Part shown: one piece after another, positions 1 to 5,991 of the stretch | Position numbering within the stretch: the first letter of the stretch is position 1 | How the letters are laid out: the number at the start of each line of letters is the position of its first letter | Assembly: GCA_003164475.1 (NCBI GenBank) | Contig: PLTL01000162.1 | Span: 171 to 7,938, forward strand | From: Candidatus Dormiibacterota bacterium | Lineage (GTDB): Bacteria; Chloroflexota; Dormibacteria; UBA8260; Bog-877 | DNA length: 7,768 nt | Direction: 5' to 3' | The notes under the pieces: generated by a model | Told to the model about the DNA's origin: nothing | The model's input: only the letters and a program-made list of their open reading frames with translations | The model's database searches: none | Position numbers and translations under genes: made by a program

Positions 1-330
1 AAGTGCAACAACCCGCATGGGCATGGGCATAACTATGGGATCGTGGTGACCGTGGGCGGGCCGGTACACGCGGAGACGGGGATGGTTTGCGACTTGGGTG
101 AGCTGGATGGGTTTGCGCGAGTCCATCTGTTGGAACGATTCGATATGAAGAACCTGAACACGCTGGATGAGTTTGACCAGGCGGTGCCGACGACGGAGAA
201 CTTTACACGAGCTGTCTACCGCATCTTTCAAGGGTTTGGCGCGGCGCGGGTTGTGCGGGTACGGATCGAGGAGACGGGGAACAATTCGTTTGAGTACAGC
301 GAAGAGTTAGGAAGGACTGAGACGCTATGA
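1..330 (+). CDS. 6-pyruvoyl-tetrahydropterin synthase / 6-carboxytetrahydropterin synthase family protein, 3' part
   Basis: This is the C-terminal 109 codons of a COG0720 (PTPS/QueD) enzyme; the 5' end lies outside the window. The family converts 7,8-dihydroneopterin triphosphate, the FolE product, to 6-pyruvoyl-tetrahydropterin (biopterin route) or 6-carboxytetrahydropterin (queuosine route) in the cytoplasm. In-frame sequence from base 1 reads [12 protein letters not shown], giving the catalytic Cys (window residue 2) and the zinc ligands of the HGH motif. Also visible are a TGMVCDL segment, KNLN at 50-53, PTTEN at 63-67 and an EETGNN motif (E90/E91, with E91 the pterin-anchoring Glu by alignment). 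The sequence resembles the animal-type PTPS more than typical QueD. The first zinc His (of the SxSH region) is not in the window. An oddity is FDMKNLN where the family has DHKNLN, so the catalytic His is Met. Cys rather than Glu before HGH argues against the folate-pathway PTPS-III subtype. The gene overlaps folE by four bases. The family call is secure; the exact product is not. Confidence 0.88.
   Translation, partial: KCNNPHGHGHNYGIVVTVGGPVHAETGMVCDLGELDGFARVHLLERFDMKNLNTLDEFDQAVPTTENFTRAVYRIFQGFGAARVVRVRIEETGNNSFEYSEELGRTETL
309..316 (+). promoter_or_regulatory. Ribosome binding site of folE
   Basis: AGGAAGGA lies inside the end of the upstream gene, ten bases before the folE ATG at 327. 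It is purine-rich and complementary to the 16S rRNA tail. It supports that start and, with the ATGA stop-start overlap at 327-330, suggests translational coupling to the PTPS-family gene. Confidence 0.5.
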
Positions 331-932
331 GCACACGGACAGTTTTGGAAGAGGGATTGGCGGCGGGGCTGACGACGCAGGAGATTTATCGAGAGCTTCT
401 GTTGCGGATGGGCGAAGACCCGTCGCGCGATGGGCTGGCGGAGACTCCGGAGCGGGTGGAGAAGGCGATGGCGTTTCTGACTCAGGGCTACACCATGGAC
501 GTGGCGACGGTGCTGAATGGGGCGCTCTTCGAGGTGGACTACGACGAGATGGTGATGGTGAAGGACGTCGAGTTCTATTCGCTGTGCGAGCACCACATGT
601 TGCCGTTCTTCGGCAAGGTGCATGTGGCGTATGTGCCGAATGGCAAGGTGATCGGGTTGTCCAAGATCCCGCGGCTGGTGGAGATGTTCTCGCGACGGCT
701 GCAGGTGCAGGAGCGGATGACGACGCAGATCGCAGATGCGATTGCTGAAGCGATTGCGCCGCAGGGGGTGGGGGTGATCGTGGAGGCGCAGCATCTGTGC
801 ATGATGATGCGCGGCGTGGAAAAGCAGCACTCCGCCACCGTCACCTCGGCCATGCGCGGCGTCTTCAAGACCCAGCTCCAGACGCGCAACGAATTTCTCT
901 CGCTGGTCCGACGCGGCGGGAACGGCGCTTAA
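327..932 (+). CDS. folE: GTP cyclohydrolase I
   Basis: This 201-aa type IA GTP cyclohydrolase opens GTP to 7,8-dihydroneopterin triphosphate and formate, the first step to folate, biopterin and deazaguanine pterins. The zinc site is complete: C87 and H90 in [18 protein letters not shown], and C158 in [13 protein letters not shown]. The substrate-binding stretches [20 protein letters not shown] (110-129) and [14 protein letters not shown] (157-180 region) are also present. The length fits the family (about 180-220 aa). The start is supported by AGGAAGGA ten bases upstream and by the four-base ATGA overlap with the preceding PTPS-family gene, which uses the FolE product; the two should be co-translated. 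An oddity is that the first three quarters use almost only G-ending codons (GCG, GTG, CTG, ACG). After about base 805 the gene turns to C-ending codons (GCC, GTC, ACC, CTC), which then continue in truB. The switch sits at the conserved [10 protein letters not shown] motif. The reading frame is intact throughout. Confidence 0.96.
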   Translation: MSTRTVLEEGLAAGLTTQEIYRELLLRMGEDPSRDGLAETPERVEKAMAFLTQGYTMDVATVLNGALFEVDYDEMVMVKDVEFYSLCEHHMLPFFGKVHVAYVPNGKVIGLSKIPRLVEMFSRRLQVQERMTTQIADAIAEAIAPQGVGVIVEAQHLCMMMRGVEKQHSATVTSAMRGVFKTQLQTRNEFLSLVRRGGNGA

Positions 933-946
933 ACGCCTCTGTTCAA

Positions 947-963
947 TACCACGTAGTCTGGTA
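947..963 (+). other. Small inverted repeat just upstream of truB
   Basis: TACCA (947-951) and TGGTA (959-963) are perfect 5-base arms around a 7-base loop, filling much of the 35-base folE-truB gap and ending next to the GGGG that precedes the truB ATG. The stem is too short and lacks a U-tract, so it is not a credible terminator. At most it would influence access to the truB start. It may be chance. Confidence 0.2.
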
Positions 964-967
964 GGGG

Positions 968-1861
968 ATGAACGGTCTACTGGTCCTCGATAAGCCGGCG
1001 GGAATGACCTCCCACGATGTGGTCGAGATTGTGCGCCGTGCCACCGGCGAGCGCTCCGTCGGCCACCTGGGCACGCTCGATCCCATGGCGACCGGAGTGC
1101 TCCCGCTGCTGCTGGGCCGGTATACCCGGCTCGCCCAGTTCTTCGGCACCGCGGACAAGAGCTACGAGGGAACGATCCGCTTCGGCTTCGCCACCGACAC
1201 CTTCGACGCCGAGGGCGCGCCAGCCACCGAACCGCAGCCCCTGGCCTTATCCCTCGCCGAGCTTCGCAATCTGGCTGCCCGATTCCACGGCGAGATGCAG
1301 CAGGTCCCACCCATCTTCTCCGCGAAGAAGATCGCAGGCGTACCGGCGCATAAACTGGCCCGCGCCGGCAAACCCGTCGACGTCAAGCCTGCGCGCATTA
1401 TGATTCGCCGCTTTGAACTGCTCTCGCTGGAAGGCACATCCCCATCGGAGATGGAGGCACGCTTCGAGATGCAGGTCTCAGCGGGAGGCTACGTGCGCTC
1501 CGTGGCCCACGAGCTGGGCCAGCTTGCCGGATGTGGCGCGCACCTGGCCGCGCTTCGCCGCACTCAGGCGGGCGCATTCACCCTGGTGCAGGCCATTGCA
1601 CTCAACGATCTCAAAGCGCTCGCCGGCGCGCCTGAAGAGATCGAGCGCCGCCTTCCCCACCCGCGCACCCTGCTTCCCGAGATGCCCTCCGTCACCGTCG
1701 ACGAGCAGGACGCAGGCCGTCTGCGCAACGGCATGCAGGTCAACCTTCCCGACTTCTCCAACGCGCCGCTGGTCAAGGTCTTCACCAGCCCCACGGAGTT
1801 GCTCGCCATCGTCAAGCGCATCGCCGGCACGCTGATGCAGCCTATCGTCGTCCTTGGATAA
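968..1861 (+). CDS. truB: tRNA pseudouridine(55) synthase
   Basis: This 297-aa TruB isomerises U55 to pseudouridine in the T-loop of tRNAs. The N-terminal NGLLVLDKPAGMTSHDVV and the catalytic-site motif GHLGTLDPMATGVLP, with nucleophile D38, are typical. They are followed by the DKSYEG segment (active-site Tyr 66), PPIFSAKKIAGVPAHKLAR and SAGGYVRSVAHELG...GCGAHLAALRRTQAGAF (about 172-207). The C-terminal third (about 235-297) is the less conserved TruB C-terminal domain. The start is fixed: an in-frame TAG at 962-964 is followed by one codon and then ATG 968, and the protein aligns from its first residues. The only Shine-Dalgarno-like sequence, AGGGG (963-967), touches the ATG with no spacer, so initiation may depend partly on coupling with folE 35 bases upstream. 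The usual neighbours of truB (rbfA, infB, ribF, rpsO) are absent on the side that can be seen. It ends 11 bases before the convergent TesA-like gene, with no hairpin terminator between them. Confidence 0.96.
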   Translation: MNGLLVLDKPAGMTSHDVVEIVRRATGERSVGHLGTLDPMATGVLPLLLGRYTRLAQFFGTADKSYEGTIRFGFATDTFDAEGAPATEPQPLALSLAELRNLAARFHGEMQQVPPIFSAKKIAGVPAHKLARAGKPVDVKPARIMIRRFELLSLEGTSPSEMEARFEMQVSAGGYVRSVAHELGQLAGCGAHLAALRRTQAGAFTLVQAIALNDLKALAGAPEEIERRLPHPRTLLPEMPSVTVDEQDAGRLRNGMQVNLPDFSNAPLVKVFTSPTELLAIVKRIAGTLMQPIVVLG

Positions 1862-1872
1862 GAGCTCGCGCC

Positions 1873-2628
1873 CTACTTCTTCAGCAGCGGCTCCACCAGC
1901 GGCACCACATTGTGCGCCACAATTGCATTGCCCTTCGCAGTCGCATGGGTGTTGTCTCTCTGCATCATCCCCGGGACCCCATACACATTCTTCAGCAGGA
2001 ACGGCAGCAGCGGAACCCGGTACTTCTTAGCCAGTAGCCTGTAGGTCTCGTCGAACTGGCGAATGTAGTCCTGCCCATAGTCCGGCGGCAGCGTGATCCC
2101 GGCCAGCGCGACCTTGATGCCCGCGCCCTTCAGCGTGCCCACGATCCGGTCGAGATTCGCCCGCGAATCCTCAATCCGCAAACCGCGAAGCCCGTCGTTG
2201 CCGCCAAACTCCACTACCACCACCGCCGGACGCAGCGCCAGAATATCCGGCAACCGCTGCACGCCGTCCTTGGTGGTGTTGCCGCTGATCCCCTCGTTGT
2301 CCACCCGGTAGCTGTAATGCAGCTTGTCGAGGTCTGCCTGTAGATAGTCGGGGTAGCTCTGGCCCGGATCGGTGCCCAGGCCCGCGGTCAGGCTATCGCC
2401 AAAGCAAACCAGCAGCGGACGCGTGTCGTTGTGCTTCTCACTGCTCCGCGCTGGGGCCTGAACCGTATCCTTCGACTGGCCTGCGGCATCCGCAGGGGCA
2501 GTTGCGTGCGACACCGCAGAGTCGGAGTGAGGCCCTGCGGCAGAATCGGACGCGCCGCTGCTTGCGTGGCATCCCGACAGCGCCAGCAGAAAACCCGCTA
2601 GAATCGAGAGATAGTGAACTTTACCCAT
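1873..2628 (-). CDS. TesA-like SGNH/GDSL hydrolase lipoprotein (arylesterase / lysophospholipase family)
   Basis: This 251-aa protein has a lipoprotein signal: a hydrophobic segment to residue 19 and the lipobox LSGC with C20 as the lipidation site. A low-complexity Ser/Ala/Asp linker (about 21-68) precedes an SGNH hydrolase domain. All catalytic blocks are present: FGDSLTAGLG with nucleophile S79, SGNTT with G116, FGGNDGLRG with N134, and DNTHAT with D225 and H228. It most resembles the TesA (acyl-CoA thioesterase I / arylesterase / lysophospholipase L1) group, but it should be membrane-anchored outside the cytoplasm, unlike the soluble periplasmic E. coli TesA. The substrate cannot be told from sequence. 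ATG 2628 is chosen because the signal peptide begins there; upstream only a weak TGGGA-type ribosome site is seen. It is divergent from the ABC ATPase gene, the arrangement known for tesA and ybbA in E. coli, and convergent with truB. Its style matches the left, Acidobacteriota-like part. Confidence 0.9.
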   Translation of the reverse strand: MGKVHYLSILAGFLLALSGCHASSGASDSAAGPHSDSAVSHATAPADAAGQSKDTVQAPARSSEKHNDTRPLLVCFGDSLTAGLGTDPGQSYPDYLQADLDKLHYSYRVDNEGISGNTTKDGVQRLPDILALRPAVVVVEFGGNDGLRGLRIEDSRANLDRIVGTLKGAGIKVALAGITLPPDYGQDYIRQFDETYRLLAKKYRVPLLPFLLKNVYGVPGMMQRDNTHATAKGNAIVAHNVVPLVEPLLKK

Positions 2629-2696
2629 AGTCCCAACGTATCAAGTCTATAGATTCCTGCGGTAATGCGGACGACGCAGAGGGAGACACCGGCTTC
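2629..2696. promoter_or_regulatory. Divergent intergenic region with a possible shared promoter
   Basis: This gap separates the TesA-like gene (leftward) from the ABC ATPase gene (rightward) and must hold at least one promoter if the genes are transcribed separately. The most AT-rich spot is TATAGAT at 2648-2654, part of the palindrome TCTATAGA, so it could serve as a -10 box in either direction. I see no good -35 hexamer at the proper distance on either strand. GAGGGAGA at 2678-2685 is a possible ribosome site for the GTG start at 2697 (11-base spacing). Confidence 0.3.
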
Positions 2697-3458
2697 GTGA
2701 TCGACGACCCAGGCAAGACGCAACCGATGATTGAAGTCCATGAGCTGCGCAAGTCGATTCGCAACGGCACGCGGACTGTGGACATCCTGAAGGGCCTCGA
2801 CTTCACCGTGCCCAAGGGCGAGTTCGTCGCCATCATGGGGGCCTCCGGCAGCGGCAAATCCACTTTGCTCGGTCTGCTCGCCGGGTTGGACACGCCCAGT
2901 TCCGGCTATGTTCGCCTCAACGGCACCGCCATCAGTTATCTGCCTGAAGACCAACTTGCCCAGGTGCGCGGCAAGACGGTCGGCTTCGTCTTTCAGTCCT
3001 ACCAGCTCATCCCCACCCTTACCGCACTGGAGAATGTGCTCCTGCCGCACGAGCTGAACGCGGACGGCGACGGCCTGCCGCGCACGCGCCAACTGTTGAC
3101 CAGCGTCGGCCTCGGCGACCGCATGGACCACTACCCGGTGCAGCTCTCCGGTGGCGAGCAGCAGCGGGTGGCGCTAGCCCGGGCCCTGATCTCCGACCCC
3201 GCCGTCCTCCTCGCCGACGAGCCCACCGGCACCCTGGACTACCACGCCGGCCGGGGGGTCCTGGAGCTGCTCCTCCGGCTCAGCCGCCAGGAGGGGCGGA
3301 CCATCGTCCTGGTCACCCACGACGTCCGCACCGCCGCCTACGCCGAGCGGGTGGCGATCATGCTCGACGGGGAGTTCAGGGAGGTGGTGGAGCTGGGCCG
3401 ACGGACCGTCCACGACACCGCGCCGCTGTTGGAGCGGCTCGGGGTCCATGGCCTCTGA
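2697..3458 (+). CDS. ABC transporter ATP-binding protein, LolD/YbbA/MacB type (probably a chimeric gene)
   Basis: This 253-aa cytoplasmic ATPase would drive the FtsX-type permease encoded just downstream. It has Walker [10 protein letters not shown] (48-56, K54), Q-loop Q100 in [18 protein letters not shown], signature [15 protein letters not shown] (150-164), Walker B LLADEP with D174/E175, the D-loop at D181 and H-loop H208. This is the subfamily that works with MacB/LolCE/FtsX permeases and often powers movement of lipoproteins or peptides from the membrane rather than import. The start is GTG 2697, with GAGGGAGA 11 bases upstream; ATG 2727 ([10 protein letters not shown]) is an equally good in-frame alternative and fits usual family N-termini. 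The striking feature is that codons before about 150 use CGC and GGC, while from about codon 157 (base 3165) on they use CGG and frequent GGG, as do all genes downstream. The change lies in the signature motif, the part most conserved in DNA between species, so the gene may be a fusion of two organisms' homologues. Confidence 0.88.
   Translation: MIDDPGKTQPMIEVHELRKSIRNGTRTVDILKGLDFTVPKGEFVAIMGASGSGKSTLLGLLAGLDTPSSGYVRLNGTAISYLPEDQLAQVRGKTVGFVFQSYQLIPTLTALENVLLPHELNADGDGLPRTRQLLTSVGLGDRMDHYPVQLSGGEQQRVALARALISDPAVLLADEPTGTLDYHAGRGVLELLLRLSRQEGRTIVLVTHDVRTAAYAERVAIMLDGEFREVVELGRRTVHDTAPLLERLGVHGL
3147..3190. other. Compositional breakpoint (probable assembly or recombination junction)
   Basis: Bases 3147-3176 encode [10 protein letters not shown] of the ABC signature. 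To the left, arginine is mainly CGC and glycine mainly GGC, and A/T-ending codons such as TTT, CAA and CTT still occur. To the right, CGG/AGG arginine, GGG glycine and very high GC begin at once and last to the window end. The reading frame is kept across the point, as expected if two homologous genes were joined through a shared stretch of identical bases. The exact base cannot be fixed by eye. Confidence 0.65.
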
Positions 3459-3473
3459 GGTCCCGGGCCGGAG

Positions 3474-5984
3474 GTGATACCCCTCCTCTGGCGCCGGGTG
3501 GCGCTGGCCAGGCTGGTCCTGGGGGTGCTGGCCCTGGGCCTGGGGGGCGGGGCCGTCCTGGGCACCCAGCTGGCCGCCGGGGCCCTCCAGCGCCAGACTG
3601 CCACCGCGGTCCGGGAGCGGGCCGGAGCGGCCGAGTACGACATACAGCCCTTCAACGCGCCCGGGTTCACGGGGCAGCAGGTGGAGGCGATCTCCAAGCT
3701 GGCGGCGGTGACCGAAGCCTCCCCTCTGGAGGAGAAGGCGGACCTGGCCGAACTGCCCTCCCACGGCTTCCGCCAGGTGCTGCTGATAGTGGCCGGCCGG
3801 GACGGGGTTGCCCTCCGGCCGCTGCCGGTGGTGCGCGGCTCCAGGCCCAGGTCGCTCCACCAGATCGCGGTGAGCCAGCACCTCAGCCCGGGGATCTCGG
3901 TTGCGACCGGTGCCAAGACCCCGGGCAAGGTCGGCATCGGCCAGAACCTGGAACTGGTGAAGTCGGCTGGGGTTGGGGCCTTCAGGGTGGTGGGGGTGGT
4001 CTCCGACGCCAGTCCCGGGGCCCCCTTCACCGAGGATGCGGTCTACATCACCCCGGCCGCGGCGCGCAGCCTCTTTGCGGCGGGGCTCCAGGTCCGTGAC
4101 GTCGCGGTCCGACTGCGCCGGGGGGCCACCGTCGGCCAGCTCCTCCGTGAGCTCTCCAGCTCGGTCCACACCCAGTACACCATCAGCGACCCCCGGGCCC
4201 TCCCCGACAGCGACCCGGCCGGTGAGCTGCGCCCGATCCTGGACGCGATCACCGCGCTCAGCCTGGTGCTGGCCTTCGCCGTGATCGCGGCGACCTTCAG
4301 CTCGGTGGTCCTGGACCGGCGTCGGGAGATCGGCCTGGTCCGGTTGGCCGGGGCCAGCCGGGGCCTGATCTTCCGGAGTTTCCTGCGCGAGGCCGGCGCC
4401 GCCTCGGCCGTCGGCGCCGCGCTCGGCGTGGGGGTTGGGTACCTGCTGGCCGAGGTCCTGCTCTCGATCTCCAGCCCCTCCGGGGTGAGTCCGCTGCCCA
4501 GGGTCCAGCCCGACCCGGGGTGGACCCTGGCCGCCTTCCTCCTGGTGCTGCTGCTGGGGCTGGCTGCCTCAGCCCTTCCCGCGCTCCAGGCCTCCAGGAT
4601 CCCCCCGCTGGAGGCGGTCCGGCTGCCGGCCGCCGGTCGGGGTTGGGGGTGGCGCCTGCAGAGCCCCCTGATTCTGGTGGGAGGTTTGGGGGCCTACTTC
4701 TTCTTCCAGAGCGGCGGCTCCGCGGGGGTGGGACTGGGCGCTGTCTGCGCCTACATTGCCGTCTGCGCCGCCCTCGCCTGGGTGGGGCTGGCCCTGGTCC
4801 GAGGGCTGGGGTCGGTGATCGCGCCACTGTTGGGGGTGCCGGTGGCTGCCATCGCGGCCCGGGCCCGCACCCGCCCCGCCCGGACCTCTCTGGCCCTGGC
4901 CAGCCTCTTCGTCAGCGTCGCGACCGCCACCGGGCTGGTCGGCCTGTCGGCCGCCGCCCTTGACGCCGGCCAGGTCTGGGTCAGCCACCTCTTCGTGGGC
5001 CAGTATCTGGTCGTCAGCCCGGTGGTCCAGAGCCAGCGGGTCAAGGACCAGCTCCTCAGCGAGATCGCCGCTCGCACCAGCAGCAGCACCGTGGTCGCCG
5101 CGGCCCCGGTCCGCTTCGTCGACGGCCGGATCGGCCATGTGGCGGTTTCCCTGGCCGCCACCTCGGCCACCGCCTACGCGCTCAGTGGTGCCCTCCAGTT
5201 CGTCCACGGCGATCGCGGCACCGCCCTGGTTCAGCTGGGCGCCGGCACCGGTGTGTTGCTCCCGCTGGAGCTGGCGGACAGCCTGGGCGACGGGGTCGGA
5301 TCGAGGATCCGGGTGGTCACCACCACTGGATCCGCCACCTTCCGGGTGGCCGGGGTGGTAGAACACAGCCTTCCCGGACCGGCCGGCCAGGAGACCATCG
5401 TGGTGGACAGCACAATCGCGAGGAAGGACTTCGGGTCGGCGGCCGAGGGCTTCAACCTGATTCAGCTGCAGCTGCGTGGACACGGGGATCTCCAGCGCCC
5501 GGTGGCGCTGGCGGCGTTCAAGTACGGCATGGAGGAGGAGACGGTGTCCTCAGTCCGGCAGGGGGTTGACCTGGCGGTGGAGCACGACATCGCCGCCCTC
5601 TCGGCGCTGGCGATGGTGGGGGTGGTGATCGCCATCCTGGCCGCGGTCAACACCGTGGTCCTGGGCGCTCGTGAGGGGGTCAGGGACATGGCCCTGCTCA
5701 GGGTCGTGGGCCTCAGCCGGGGCGGGGTGCGTCTGGCGGTGATGGGGGAGGCGCTGGCCACCGCACTGGTCGGCTGCGCCCTCGGGACGGCGGTTGGGAT
5801 CGGGCTGATAGTGCCCGAGGTGCACGCCGCCAGCTCGGCCGCCCTACCCCTCTCCTTCACCGTCCCGGGGCCGGTGCTACTGGCCGTGGTGGTGGCGGTG
5901 GTGGCCGCCATCCTGATCGCGGCGGTGATCCCCGCCCACCAGCTCGGCGACCTCGACCCGATTGCCGCGCTCGCCGTGGAGTGA
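3474..5984 (+). CDS. FtsX-type ABC transporter permease (YbbP/MacB-like, two FtsX repeats)
   Basis: This 836-aa inner-membrane protein has about ten predicted helices, near residues 11-33, 258-280, 307-331, 350-372, 398-412, 417-442, 470-495, 707-730, 755-780 and 799-820. Helix 1 is followed by a large extracytoplasmic domain (about 36-255), and helices 2-4 form the first FtsX domain. Helices 5-7 lead to a second external domain (about 497-700), and helices 8-10 form the second FtsX domain. Each FtsX domain carries the family's cytoplasmic coupling sequence: RRREIGLVRLAGASRG (282-297) and REGVRDMALLRVVGLSRG (733-750). Each also ends in a related tail, PPLEAVRLP and LDPIAALAVE. Length and layout match YbbP-type permeases, which pair with the ATPase encoded 15 bases upstream. 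The substrate is unknown; lipoprotein or peptide export is typical of the superfamily. The start is GTG 3474, the first start codon after the ATPase stop, with GGAGG overlapping its first base; GTG 3498 is an alternative. The codon style belongs to the right-hand genome. Confidence 0.9.
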   Translation: MIPLLWRRVALARLVLGVLALGLGGGAVLGTQLAAGALQRQTATAVRERAGAAEYDIQPFNAPGFTGQQVEAISKLAAVTEASPLEEKADLAELPSHGFRQVLLIVAGRDGVALRPLPVVRGSRPRSLHQIAVSQHLSPGISVATGAKTPGKVGIGQNLELVKSAGVGAFRVVGVVSDASPGAPFTEDAVYITPAAARSLFAAGLQVRDVAVRLRRGATVGQLLRELSSSVHTQYTISDPRALPDSDPAGELRPILDAITALSLVLAFAVIAATFSSVVLDRRREIGLVRLAGASRGLIFRSFLREAGAASAVGAALGVGVGYLLAEVLLSISSPSGVSPLPRVQPDPGWTLAAFLLVLLLGLAASALPALQASRIPPLEAVRLPAAGRGWGWRLQSPLILVGGLGAYFFFQSGGSAGVGLGAVCAYIAVCAALAWVGLALVRGLGSVIAPLLGVPVAAIAARARTRPARTSLALASLFVSVATATGLVGLSAAALDAGQVWVSHLFVGQYLVVSPVVQSQRVKDQLLSEIAARTSSSTVVAAAPVRFVDGRIGHVAVSLAATSATAYALSGALQFVHGDRGTALVQLGAGTGVLLPLELADSLGDGVGSRIRVVTTTGSATFRVAGVVEHSLPGPAGQETIVVDSTIARKDFGSAAEGFNLIQLQLRGHGDLQRPVALAAFKYGMEEETVSSVRQGVDLAVEHDIAALSALAMVGVVIAILAAVNTVVLGAREGVRDMALLRVVGLSRGGVRLAVMGEALATALVGCALGTAVGIGLIVPEVHAASSAALPLSFTVPGPVLLAVVVAVVAAILIAAVIPAHQLGDLDPIAALAVE

Positions 5985-5991
5985 CCTCGGG

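Noticed and set aside
228..1310. 360-codon open frame on the - strand over folE and truB
   Set aside because: It lies opposite two unmistakable enzymes and has an Arg/His-rich composition with no recognisable domain.
1862..1872. Terminator between convergent truB and the TesA-like gene
   Set aside because: The gap is only 11 bases and shows no hairpin or T-run on either strand.
2665..2700. Tiny 11-codon ORF ([11 protein letters not shown]) ending in TGA overlapping the GTG start of the ATPase
   Set aside because: It looks like a leader peptide, but no repeated regulatory codons, attenuator hairpins or ribosome site support it. Such ORFs are expected by chance.
2598..3131. 177-codon - strand frame overlapping the TesA-like gene start and the ATPase
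   Set aside because: It overlaps both real genes, including the complement of the Walker A region, and shows no family features.
3174..4169. 331-codon - strand frame over the ATPase end and permease start
   Set aside because: It is a shadow of the real genes, rich in Gly/Pro/Arg/Glu, with no motif.
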